Shown piece by piece: positions 12,501 through 21,174 of a stretch of DNA of 64,000 nt. A program made the position numbers and the translations under genes. This stretch comes from Pleodorina starrii. Taxonomy: Eukaryota > Chlorophyta > Chlorophyceae > Chlamydomonadales > Volvocaceae. Every line of letters begins with the position of its first letter. Within the stretch, counting starts at the first letter, position 1. Location of the stretch: positions 310,001 through 374,000 of the forward strand of contig BRXU01000035.1 of the NCBI GenBank assembly GCA_030267565.1, given 5' to 3'. Below the pieces are notes generated by a model. That model was not told where the DNA came from and did no database searches. It saw only the letters and a program-made list of their open reading frames with translations.

Positions 12501-15500
12501 TCTTTTGGTTCTTAGAACCAAAATCGGTAATGCTACAGATGGGATGGTGCGTGGTTGGTCGGTCATGAGGCTTGATCGGATCGCCACTGTTGATTGCACT
12601 TATTGTCATGTGCAGCGGACGGCACGCATGCGTCCCCGACACCGGGGGTGAGTGTTCGTGCGGGGCGGCGCAGCAGCAGCTAGACTACAGCTCGGGCATA
12701 CTGTATCTATTGCTGGCCCCGCGGCCCGGCCTTCGAGGCGAGACCGCGCTCCTTCTTCCTACGCATTGCTACCTAAGACCCGGTGCAGGTCGCACCGAAG
12801 CCGCTCGAACTAGTCAGTCGTGTCTGGTTCATGATGACACTAGCCAGCCAGGGTGATCAGGCCTGGCCGGCGCGTCACTAGAGTCGGAACATGTCGGCTG
12901 GCCTGGGCGGATGCCCAATGGAGAATACTGAACTGATGTTACATCATTCCCATTGAAGCATCACTATACTTCAGCATGTACGTATGCAATATGACCAAGC
13001 GAAGCGCTTCACACTGGAAGCGCTTGCGCCTAGGTAGAGCTCGCACTGGACGAGCAGTGATTGGTTCCGGAGCCCGGGCATGACTCTGGGTCCCGGCACG
13101 AGCCCAACCGAAAGCGTTCGTCTGCGCTCCAACTCTCAGTCAGTTTGACCAGATATTTCCCAGCCACCAACGGTGCACGACAGCTGTCATGTGCAGCGGA
13201 CGGCACGCATGCGTCCCCGACACCGGGGGTGTGGATCCCCCCCCCGCACGCAGCCTGTAAGACTGGCGAGGGAGGTGCCGGTTCACGCTCCGCACACGGA
13301 AGTGCTGGGCCGCAGTGTCTGCGTTGGCCCAGTGCCAGGTTCGCTTAGCCGCGCGCGCAACGCCGATCGTTCAGGTGGTCTAGAAAAGCCGAAGTCATGC
13401 AACGTCACACGTCTTAAGTTCTGCACCCTGTCGCACACCCGTGGGGTAACACCGCACGGTGGGCAGATGTGCACACCACGACACCGCAACCGGGGCCTCA
13501 GCCAGAGCGCTCTGGCCAGCAACCAAAACCCCCAACATCGCAGCAAAACCAGCAAGTCTACGGAGGAAGCCTCGCCACCCTGCACGGCGGTGGGTTCAAA
13601 ACACCAACAAGCTACATCCACGCTACAACAGCACTGGCTACGAAGTGCCAACAAACAGCAAGGCGCGCTACGGTCCGCCAAGAGCTTCGAGCACGCTTGG
13701 GGAGGTCGCCTACTGGGTCGGACACGCGCTACATAAACGCTGCTCAAGCCTGCCGGCTAGCCGGTCCTGCGCTGGTGATCTGCTACGACGCGCGCGGCGG
13801 CAACACGCAAGTACCCCAAACACACTGAACGCCAGCCCTGCAACGCATCACACGCAACTATGCCGCCCGCTGGCGAGAAGGCAAGTCCAGACGGGCAGGC
13901 CAGTCTTCGCGACTGTTGTAAAGCCCCCCCAGATCTCTACCAGGCCCTTCATGGCCCCATAACAGCGACACTACACCGAACTCTCAGAACAACCCCAAGG
14001 CCACAGGGCGGCGCGCTGCGACGGCGCCGACAGCTGATCCCTTGAGTGTCGCTCCTCTGCGCCCCTCGTTGGAGCCCTCGAGAGTTGGTTCCGTTGCCGC
14101 CAATTCCCCTAAACCGCAGTGCGGCTGTCTAATCTTCCGCCGAAGCCCGCTCGTCGAGGCTCCAGAGAAACCAACCGCCTAGGCCGCTGTGCGGCACCCC
14201 ATCCCTCCGCCGAAGCCCGCTCGTCGAGGCTCCAGAGAAACCAACCGCCTAGGCCGCTGTGCGGCACCCCATCCCTCCGCCGAAGCCCGCTCGTCGAGGC
14301 TCCAGAGAAACCAACCGCCTAGGCCGCTGTGCGGCACCCCATCCCTCCGCCGAAGCCCGCTCGTCGAGGCTCCAGAGAAACCAACCGCCTAGGCCGCTGT
14401 GCGGCACCCCATCCCTCCGCCGAAGCCCGCTCGTCGAGGCTCCAGAGAAACCAACCGCCTAGGCCGCTGTGCGGCACCCCATCCCTCCGCCGAAGCCCGC
14501 TCGTCGAGGCTCCAGAGAAACCAACCGCCTAGGCCGCCGTGCGGCACCCCATCCCTCCGCCGAAGCCCGCTCGTCGAGGCTCCAGAGAAACCAACCGCCT
14601 AGGCCGCTGTGCGGCACCCCATCCCTCCGCCGAAGCCCGCTCGTCGAGGCTCCAGAGAAACTAGTCCATCGCGGCGCATCGCTGCAGTCCGCTCATGCCA
14701 CGGCCCCCCCACGTGGTGGGCCTCAAAGAGTCACCTCGGACAGGCCATCGGATGTCAACAGCCCCGACATCGTGTCGGTTCCGGAGCAATGTGTCGAAAC
14801 GGCGAACACCGAGACGACTTGATCCGCAGCTGGACCAGTCGCCTAGCAGAAGCCTTCGTGGCCCTGCAGCTCAAAGATTTGCCGCGCTCGAGGCGGCTGC
14901 CGTCGTGGCGTGTGGACCTGGCCGGGTCCGAAAGCTGCTGCTCGGAAGCAGCAGTGTTGGGCGCTCGTGGCCCGAGCCGTCACGGCGTCGTGCCGTTACG
15001 GAATATGCCACCTAACTGATGGTCTGCAGCCCACAGCTAGGTGTCGAAGCCCGAGAGTCAGTCGCGAGAGATCGCAACGACCCGGCTTCGCTTGGTGAGT
15101 GTTCGTGCGGGGCGGCGCAGCAGCAGCTAGACTACAGCTCGGGCATACTGTATCTATTGCTGGCCCCGCGGCCCGGCCTTCGAGGCGAGACCGCGCTCCT
15201 TCTTCCTACGCATTGCTACCTAAGACCCGGTGCAGGTCGCACCGAAGCCGCTCGAACTAGTCAGTCGTGTCTGGTTCATGATGACACTAGCCAGCCAGGG
15301 TGATCAGGCCTGGCCGGCGCGTCACTAGAGTCGGAACATGTCGGCTGGCCTGGGCGGATGCCCAATGGAGAATACTGAACTGATGTTACATCATTCCCAT
15401 TGAAGCATCACTATACTTCAGCATGTACGTATGCAATATGACCAAGCGAAGCGCTTCACACTGGAAGCGCTTGCGCCTAGGTAGAGCTCGCACTGGACGA

Positions 15501-18500
15501 GCAGTGATTGGTTCCGGAGCCCGGGCATGACTCTGGGTCCCGGCACGAGCCCAACCGAAAGCGTTCGTCTGCGCTCCAACTCTCAGTCAGTTTGACCAGA
15601 TATTTCCCAGCCACCAACGGTGCACGACATTATTGCCGCAGGTATTCATCGACCTGGACGTCGGTACAGCTGAATCCAGAATCATAGAGGACAAAGAGAA
15701 CATCTTGAGAGATATCATCGATGCTAAAGGCAGCCTGAACAACATGACCCACGAGCTGAAGAATGCACTGGTGTCTGGTGCTGTGGCCCAGGTGCCTGGT
15801 GCTGGAACTCCTTGGACATCCGAGATAATCGTGGCTATTAATACCGCTGCAAATCTTTCTGACTTGTACGGCAAGTACGATCAGGCAGAGCAGCTACAAC
15901 GCAGGGCCTTGGAGGCCAGTGAACGCACTCTTGGCCCTGAACATCCGCACACACTTGCGTCTGTCAGCAACCTTGCTAGCGTGCTGCAGGCCCAGGGCAA
16001 GTACGATCAGGCAGAGCGGCTATATCGCAGGGCCTTGGTGGCCCGTGAGCGCATTCTTGGGCCTGAGCATCCACACACACTGGTGTCTCTCATCAACCTG
16101 GCTTGCGTGCTGCACGCTCAGGCCAACTACGATCAGGCAGAGCAGCTACTCCGCAGGGCCTTGGAGGCCAGTGAGCGCATTCTTGGCCCTGAACATCCGG
16201 ATTCACTGATGTCTCTCCGCAACCTGGCCAGCGTGCTGCACGCTCAGGGCAACTACGATCAGGCAGAGCAGCTACACCGCAGGGCCTTGGAGGCCAGTGA
16301 GCGCATTCTTGGCCCTGAACATCCGGATTCACTGACGTCCCTCATCAGCTTGGCTATCGTGTTGCAAGACCAGGACAAGTACGATCAGGCAGAGCAGCTA
16401 CACCGCAGTGCCTTGGAGGTCTTTGAGCGCTGTTTTGGTCCTGAACATCCGCACACACTGGTGTCTATCAACAACCTGGCTTGCGTTCTGAAGGACAAGG
16501 GCAAGTACGATCAGGCAGAGCAGCTACACCGCAGGGCCTTGGACGCCCGTGAGCGCTGTTTTGTTCCTGAACATCCGCACACACTTGCGTCGGTCAGCAA
16601 CCTTGCTAGCGTGCTTAAAGACCAGGGCAAGTACGATCAGGCAGAGCAGCTACACCGCAGGGCCTTGGACGCCCGTGAACGCACTCTTGGTCCTGAACAT
16701 CCGCACACACTTGCGTCTGTCAGCAACCTTGCTAGCGTGCTTAAAGACCAGGGCAATTATGATCAGGCAGAGCGGCTATATCGCAGGGCCTTGGTGGCCC
16801 GTGAGCGCATTCTTGGGCCTGAGCATCCACACACACTGGTGTCTCTCATCAACCTGGCTTGCGTGCTGCACGCTCAGGCCAACTACGATCAGGCAGAGCA
16901 GCTACTCCGCAGGGCCTTGGAGGCCAGTGAGCGCATTCTTGGCCCTGAATGTAACGCCGAGGTTACAGGTGCCGTACAATCGGCGAGCATAAAGCCTAAG
17001 AAAGGCGTCGCACAGCATCTCGAGTAGCCTTTGCTCCGCCCACGCACTACATTGATATCGAGACCAGTATTGTCGTACAGTCTCTCAGAGGTCGTCAGTT
17101 CGATCCCTGGTACTCGCGGAAAGGCTTCCACTCCAGAAAACCTTGCAAATTAAGGCTAGAGGCATGTATGCCGCGGCATGACCTGACTTGGGAAGTTGTC
17201 CACCCCAATGCCGAAGACCTGGCCAAGACCCCAGGCATGCAAAGGTGGTGAAAGGCGGAGTGGACTGTGCACAGACACTGCGAGGACGCAGTGAGGACCG
17301 AGGACGTTCCCTTCAGAGGGGGGGGAATGTAACGCCGAGGTTACAGGTGCCGTACAATCGGCGAGCATAAAGCCTAAGAAAGGCGTCGCACAGCATCTCG
17401 AGTAGCCTTTGCTCCGCCCAAGCACTACATTTGCGCTACTCGAGATGCTGTGCGACGCCTTTCTTAGGCTTTATGCTCGCCGATTGTACGGCACCTGTAA
17501 CCTCGGCGTTACATTCCCCCCCCTCTGAAGGGAACGTCCTCGGTCCTCACTGCGTCCTCGCAGTGTCTGTGCACAGTCCACTCCGCCTTTCACCACCTTT
17601 GCATGCCTGGGGTCTTGGCCAGGTCTTCGGCATTGGGGTGGACAACTTCCCAAGTCAGGTCATGCCGCGGCATACATGCCTCTAGCCTTAATTTGCAAGG
17701 TTTTCTGGAGTGGAAGCCTTTCCGCGAGTACCAGGGATCGAACTGACGACCTCTGAGAGACTGTACGACAATACTGGTCTCGATATCAATGTAGTGCGTG
17801 GGCGGAGCAAAGGCTACTCGAGATGCTGTGCGACGCCTTTCTTAGGCTTTATGCTCGCCGATTGTACGGCACCTGTAACCTCGGCGTTACATTCCCCCCC
17901 CTCTGAAGGGAACGTCCTCGGTCCTCACTGCGTCCTCGCAGTGTCTGTGCACAGTCCACTCCGCCTTTCACCACCTTTGCATGCCTGGGGTCTTAGCCAG
18001 GTCTTCGGCATTGGGGTGGACAACTTCCCAAGTCAGGTCATGCCGCGGCATACATGCCTCTAGCCTTAATTTGCAAGGTTTTCTGGAGTGGAAGCCTTTC
18101 CGCGAGTACCAGGGATCGAACTGACGACCTCTGAGAGACTGTACGACAATACTGGTCTCGATACCAATGTAGTGCTTGGGCGGAGCAAAGGCTACTCGAG
18201 ATGCTGTGCGACGCCTTTCTTAGGCTTTATGCTCGCCGATTGTACGGCACCTGTAACCTCGGCGTTACACTGAACATCCGAATACACTGGCGTCCATCAA
18301 CAACCTGGCTTGCAATCTGAGGGGCCAAGGCAAGTATGATCAGGCAGAGCAGCTACACCGCAGGGCCCTTGAGACCGGTATCCGCATTCTTGGCCCTGAA
18401 CATCCGGACACACTGATGTATGTTAGCAACCTGGCTGGCGTTCTGGAGGCCAAGGGAAAATATGAGCAGGCAGAGCAGCTACACCGCAGGGCCTTAGAAG

Positions 18501-19676
18501 CCCGTGAGCGCATTCTTGGCCCTGAACATCCGGATACACTGACGTTCGTCAACAACCTGGCTTGTGTGCTGCGGGACCAGGGCAAGAACGGTAAGTAGGT
18601 TCTATTTTGCATCACGCACGGCACATGGCCCGGTTGAAACACACATTCGGGATGTTCATGCGGGTTTCTTTTCTCTCTGCATGCATTCGTCTTCCTACTC
18701 AGTAGGACTGTACGGCAATCATCCGTCGGGCGCACGCGCGGAATGACTGGCCCTGGTCATGTATGTGGGACTGTACGGCAATCATTCATGTAAGCGTGGA
18801 ATGACTGGCAAATGACCGTGCAGGGCATGACCAGTCATGGCCGAATACATGACCAATCTATGCATAGCATGAACAGCAGCAAATGCGCAACATGACACGG
18901 GGCAGTCATGATGAAGGTACCTGCTATTTCCCTGTCCAGTCATGAAATGGGGTCATGAGCCGCAGCAGGTTGTTCATGACCAGTGCGTACCCGCCATCCC
19001 ACGCGCGGCCAAATACACAATGCATAACCCATCCCATGACCCATTGCACGACTGCACAACGTGACCAGTGTGTAACATGAACAAACATATGACTTATAGT
19101 TCATGACTAAGAACTTCACAAGACTATCTAGCCGCATGACTGGGTTCCATGAACGGGTTCGTTCATGACCCGGAGAGCGCTAGCTGCATGTCTGGGCTGT
19201 TCCTTGAGTGTGCGCCTGTGCTGACGGTAGGTCAATCAAATAGAGCATGGCATGGTGGCCTGCTTCATAACAAGCTGTAGGCACATGCATGATGATGTAG
19301 TCCGTGCTATTTTGGCAGGGTCAGTGATTCCTCTGCAAGTAAGTTGGACTTGTTTTCAGGTTGTTTTGCTTCATTTCAGACGACGACGTGCGTGCACCGT
19401 CTAGTTAAAGTCCTTCTGCTCTCGTGCAGGCAGAAATGCACCCTGTAAACTGCTTCCTCATATTTCCCTTGCATGTTTTCTGCAGTTGAAGTGCTGCAAC
19501 AGCCAATGGACGCAGCGGATGCGGGAGGCAAGCACCATGTCCAGCAGCTCGAGCACCAGCAGCAGGCGGCTGACACTGGCGGCCACATCAAGCAGCAGAA
19601 AGGGGATACAGCTGGTGGAAAAGCTGCCGCCACCACCAGTACAACTGCTGCTGGCGGTGTTTCCATCGCACCATGA
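3509..19676 (+). CDS. Kinesin-light-chain-type TPR protein, interrupted by transposons
   Basis: Exons: 3509-3874, 4244-4450, 15642-16949, 18275-18590 and 19486-19676. All GT-AG junctions agree in phase. The N-terminal domain has FYFISHAWSRPF and VFMWFDMFAI in exon 1 and NQHKPL and IWCLYEAWQ in exon 2. In algal proteins I know, this domain precedes kinesin-light-chain TPRs; its function is unknown. Exon 3 starts VFIDLDVGTAESRIIEDKE and then carries 42-residue TPRs of the form YDQAEQLHRRALEA..LGPEHP.TL. Eleven units are traceable. The last exon encodes a Gln/Ala/Gly-rich tail ending VSIAP. Intron 2 is 11.2 kb and full of transposons. A second insertion (16950-18269) splits TPR unit 9 and brings a stop at about 17025, so the protein as written is truncated after about 630 codons. 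A protein-scaffold role is inferred from the TPRs only. The start is uncertain; the TATA box at 3422 favours 3509. Confidence 0.72.
4604..4917. repeat. Perfect-looking 157-bp tandem duplication
   Basis: The segment beginning ccacctaaatgctgctcg at 4604 is repeated at 4761 with a period of 157 bases. I found no difference by eye over the full unit. It lies just inside intron 2 of the TPR gene. The near identity suggests a recent duplication. I see no coding frame. Confidence 0.85.
4981..5050 (+). repeat. Hairpin repeat, left copy
   Basis: This is an imperfect palindrome around gggcggggccccagcg. It recurs in inverted orientation at 8529-8598, where the shared stretch runs from the aaaaa/ttttt side through to cggacatgggcaa (its complement here). 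The arms could be terminal inverted repeats of a 3.6-kb element or two copies of a short fold-back element. Confidence 0.6.
5052..5097. repeat. (CTGG)n microsatellite
   Basis: A run of ctgg tetranucleotides with a few ctgc and gtgg variants follows the left hairpin repeat directly. Confidence 0.9.
5396..5645 (-). mobile_element. Complete 250-bp miniature LTR retroelement (TRIM/SMART-like)
   Basis: Two 49-bp direct repeats (5396-5444 and 5597-5645, one mismatch) begin TG and end CA. They are flanked by identical 5-bp target duplications, gatat, at 5391-5395 and 5646-5650. Read on the minus strand, the first repeat is followed after two bases by tggtatcgagacc, a plausible tRNA primer-binding site. 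The second is preceded by a purine tract (ctctaaggggggagag). Between them is a tRNA-like segment with a B-box-like ggttcgatccc. There is no coding capacity, so it must be mobilised in trans. It shares the primer site with the larger array at 16950-18269. Confidence 0.85.
5690..5805. repeat. GC-extreme inverted repeat tract
   Basis: Alternating runs of g and c (ggggctgccgcccccc, ggggggctgtcgcccccc) form several nested short hairpins. Comparable gggctgccgccc hairpins are common dispersed repeats in Chlamydomonas-type genomes. The tract is non-coding. Confidence 0.6.
6108..6600. repeat. Diverged repeat family, first cluster
   Basis: Two diverged tandem copies of about 160 bp (about 6278-6440 and 6447-6600) share acgcaacgcgcaattgcttt and gcagggctgggctacatatt. 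The segment at 6108-6180 is related in direct orientation to 8110-8182 (both contain ccaacaaccag and catggtttg). The stretch 6175-6430 is related in inverted orientation to 12260-12525. These look like 5' ends or promoter monomers of one transposon family. No intact frame is present. Confidence 0.55.
7060..8100. other. Intronic repeat DNA without recognised content
   Basis: This is part of intron 2 of the TPR gene. Open frames of about 120 codons overlap on both strands and none resembles a known domain. A fragment aaaaagggcggggcccc near 7680 matches one arm of the hairpin repeats at 4981 and 8529. Nothing else is recognised. Confidence 0.5.
8529..8598 (-). repeat. Hairpin repeat, right copy
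   Basis: This is the inverted partner of 4981-5050. It is a better palindrome, with gggcggggcccc against ggggccccgccc around a cgcttcgcg centre. It directly abuts the 3' end of the LINE remnant. Confidence 0.6.
8602..10194 (-). pseudogene. LINE ORF2 remnant: EEP endonuclease plus linker
   Basis: Endonuclease hallmarks appear in order across at least two frames. LRIATHNMHGLL lies near 10150 and VSLQETH near 10030, where the Glu is the catalytic position. AGVLILVRQGL and NVYLPTGP follow, then GDFNFVKD near 9615 (the Asp-Asn pair) and SDHRVAALHL near 9370 (the terminal Asp-His). The family nicks target DNA during retrotransposition. Downstream lie a Gln-rich segment and three 27-bp tandem units, then a stretch ending WRLAVDGVPLPG that is also recognisable in the fragment near 22270. 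Reverse transcriptase is missing. Confidence 0.72.
8907..8986. repeat. 27-bp tandem repeat, three copies
   Basis: The unit ccgtcaggcggcgcagtggc plus actgcat is repeated three times inside the LINE ORF2 remnant. Because 27 is a multiple of three, it adds the nonapeptide CSATAPPDG in the minus-strand frame. Confidence 0.9.
10205..11828 (-). pseudogene. LINE ORF1 (gag-like) remnant
   Basis: It starts MAENGRARTSAPQRRTNG at 11828. It continues through Pro/Gln/Ala-rich sequence, with frame changes near 11400 and again around 10700-10900, into a basic Lys/Arg-rich helix-forming segment (KRKRQRLEHLSEKERAERNK). It ends next to the endonuclease ORF. A proline-rich N-terminus and a basic stretch fit an RNA-binding ORF1, but no zinc knuckle is visible. 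Identification rests mainly on its position upstream of the endonuclease. Confidence 0.5.
11985..12525. repeat. Diverged repeat family, second cluster
   Basis: Two related units, about 11985-12110 and 12235-12400, share tttggt.gtcacg.gggc and atgtcgccc.gccctgcc. The second unit and its continuation to 12525 match 6175-6430 in inverted orientation, including gacataaacctcttttgg. They lie just upstream of the LINE ORF1 start on the minus strand, where promoter monomers would be expected. Confidence 0.55.
12604..12650. repeat. 47-bp split repeat, outer copy (B2)
   Basis: It begins tgtcatgtgcagcggacggc and ends ccgggggtg. It is identical to 13185-13231 and overlaps the first two bases of the adjacent 534-bp repeat. 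Confidence 0.9.
12649..13182. repeat. 534-bp direct repeat, copy A2
   Basis: It begins tgagtgttcgtgcggggcgg and ends ggtgcacgaca. The other copy at 15096-15629 has the same length and no difference noticed by eye. It contains a short palindrome, agcgaagcgctt, near 13000. Near identity suggests recent insertion or homogenisation. Confidence 0.92.
13185..13231. repeat. 47-bp split repeat, inner copy (B1)
   Basis: It is identical to 12604-12650 and separated from the 534-bp repeat by only two bases (gc). The A2-B1 junction is where the recombined ends of a circular intermediate would be expected. Confidence 0.9.
14113..14660. repeat. 70-bp minisatellite, about 7.8 copies
   Basis: The period is 70 bases with core tccgccgaagcccgctcgtc. 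The first copy is diverged, the middle copies are almost identical (one t/c change near 14538), and the last breaks off at gaaactagtcc. Because 70 is not a multiple of three, the frame rotates with every copy, so the repeated 67-codon frames are artefacts. TOC1 of Chlamydomonas is also described, as I recall, as carrying internal tandem repeats. Confidence 0.93.
15096..15629. repeat. 534-bp direct repeat, copy A1
   Basis: This is the second copy of 12649-13182. Its right end, cacgaca, is followed by ttattgccgcag, which is the acceptor of intron 2 of the TPR gene, with exon 3 starting at 15642. Confidence 0.92.
16950..18269. mobile_element. Inverted array of miniature LTR elements inside a TPR exon
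   Basis: Five copies of a 102-bp terminal repeat (TG...CA, starting tgtaacgccgaggttacagg) alternate with three 276-bp internal segments. Plus orientation: repeat 16950-17051, internal 17052-17327, repeat 17328-17429. Minus orientation: partial repeat 17435-17513, internal 17514-17789, repeat 17790-17891, internal 17892-18167, repeat 18168-18269. Each internal segment has a primer-binding site (ttggtatcgagacc or ttgatatcgagacc), a B-box-like agttcgatccc and a purine tract (cagaggggggggaa). The whole array has one pair of 5-bp target duplications, ctgaa, at 16945-16949 and 18270-18274. It carries no protein and truncates the TPR reading frame. Confidence 0.88.
18740..19170. other. Intron segment enriched in CATGA words
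   Basis: Within the last intron of the TPR gene (18591-19485), tcatga, catgac and their complements recur roughly every 20-30 bases. They form no regular period. The function is unknown; they may be relics of a degraded short tandem repeat. Confidence 0.6.
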
Positions 19677-21174
19677 TGTATGGGTGTCGGTGCGTGGCGG
19701 CTATCCAAGAGGGTGAGTGCCAGCATGCATCTGTCAGCAGGATGGAGGCCCTGCTGGGCACTGGCGTGTTCACAAGCACAAACAACCCCTTCCCGCTTAC
19801 ACTGTGTTTCAGCGGGTTCACAGCTTCACTGTTGATCTATCTGATCCTCCTCGTAGGCGGCAAGACGAGGCGGAGGGCTGCGTACGGCCGTGTGGCGCTG
19901 GATAGCTTGATTGATTGCTGGAAAGGTGGCGTGTTGTGCTCCAGGTGACCATCCGCAGGCGACCATCCGTTTGAGCAAAGGCGGAGCAGAATGAAGGTCG
20001 CAGGGGCCAGCTGTTGTATAAAGCAGCGGGGGCGGGGCGGGTCTACAAGGTGGTCGACTTCGTCCTGAATGATAGGGCTAGCGTGCATCACACGGCACCT
20101 ATAGCAAAAATGATGGCTTCGAAATGAACTCGCTCTCCCTGCTGTCAATGGAGGGGCTTTTCGTCGGGATCATATCAGGGGCGGTTCGGGATCTGGGAGG
20201 GCCTTGCTGTGCTTGTCTGTCGCCTTACCTGGGAAAGGGGGACTAGACTGCGGCACGGCAGATGCGGACACGGTTGCGGGTGCAGCGAACGGAACGAATC
20301 GGGCGGATGCGGTTTGTGGGTCCGCAGCGGCGAGCGATGGCGGAAATCGGTTTCGGATCTGCACATCAGCCGCATGGGCTTTGTATGTGTCGCTTGTCCA
20401 GTACGTGGGCTAATGGCCGTGTTTCTCTTGGGCGATGAGTAGGGTTTGCGTTTTCGCCGGTCGCCTGTCGTACGTTGCCTTCTGTGTGATCCGTGAGCGT
20501 GGGATGCGGGGGTGGGTGGGGCCGCCGGCGGATGCGGGCAGGCTTCGGGGGGCGGGATGTTGGTGTGTGTGTGTGTTGTGTTGTGCTGGTTAAGCGCGGT
20601 TTAGGGAGATCACAAGCAAGGCAGGGCAGCTTGCGACGCCGTCCATGCTCATCTATCTCATCTCCAGGGTGTATGTTCAGCGCCGGGACGTCGACGGCCG
20701 GAGGCTATAAGCATGCCTGCTGCAAAGGCGGATCTGCATTTCAATTACGTATAAGCCATCATGGCTGGTCTGCGGACGCTGCGAGCGAGGATGGTGCGGC
20801 CCAGAGGTTTGCTGGTGTTGGCTAGTGGCAGTAGGCGACTTGAAAGAACGCACCGGCCGTAATGCGGGTGAGCAGCAAACAGGTGGCAACCCAGAACGGC
20901 TTGGCTTTCTGCGATAAAGTCGATACGCTGGAAGGCTGTTGAGTTTCACCACCTTATTCGTTGAGTTTTACCACCTGGGTTGGTTTTCAAACGGCTGGTT
21001 GTTGTGTGCAGCTGGAGCTGGCAGCTGCTTTTTGAATTCGCCGGGGCGGCCCAACTGCGCGGCCGAGGTCAGTTGGATGCCGCTGGGGCTCCCTCGCTCA
21101 CCACGAACAGTTATAACCGGGGGAGAGTGCAGCCGACTGCTGGGAGTCACTGTTGGACTGTAGGAGTGTCGTTT
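19677..21174. other. 3' flank of the TPR gene, no gene recognised
   Basis: Open frames are short and overlap on both strands. A 22-base imperfect tandem repeat (gttgagttt.accacct) lies at about 20938-20980. I did not find a TGTAA signal near the stop codon of the TPR gene. Confidence 0.5.

Larger units (their letters stand above)
12606..15629 (-). mobile_element. 3.0-kb element with split direct repeats (TOC1/PAT/DIRS-like)
   Basis: On the minus strand the order is A1 (15629-15096), internal DNA, B1 (13231-13185), A2 (13182-12649), B2 (12650-12604). A1 and A2 are a 534-bp direct repeat and B1 and B2 a 47-bp direct repeat. This A1-internal-B1-A2-B2 order is the split-repeat arrangement of tyrosine-recombinase retrotransposons such as PAT and Kangaroo, and of Chlamydomonas TOC1. 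The element is bracketed by ttattg on both sides (12600-12605 and 15630-15635), and removing it leaves a plausible intron 3' end. The interior has a 70-bp minisatellite and no reverse transcriptase or recombinase, so it is non-autonomous. No primer site or purine tract adjoins the 534-bp repeats, which argues against a normal LTR element. Confidence 0.75.

Noticed and set aside
14113..14660. CRISPR array
   Set aside because: The units are contiguous, with no unique spacers between them, and the host is a eukaryotic alga. This is a minisatellite.
14119..14822. Tandem 67-codon proteins (MRHPIPPPKPARRG...)
   Set aside because: The frames are produced by a 70-bp satellite whose period is not a multiple of three. 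Each copy is in a different frame and no start context or family is evident.
12649..15629. Ordinary LTR retrotransposon with 534-bp LTRs
   Set aside because: The repeats do begin TG and end CA, but there is no primer-binding site after the left one or purine tract before the right one. The bases directly flanking the two 534-bp copies do not match, and a second 47-bp repeat outside the left copy makes the split-repeat model fit better.
17156..18063. Short proteins repeated in the TRIM array (60-117 codons)
   Set aside because: They occur as reverse-complement pairs because the array is inverted. They include LTR and primer-site sequence and show no gag or pol similarity.
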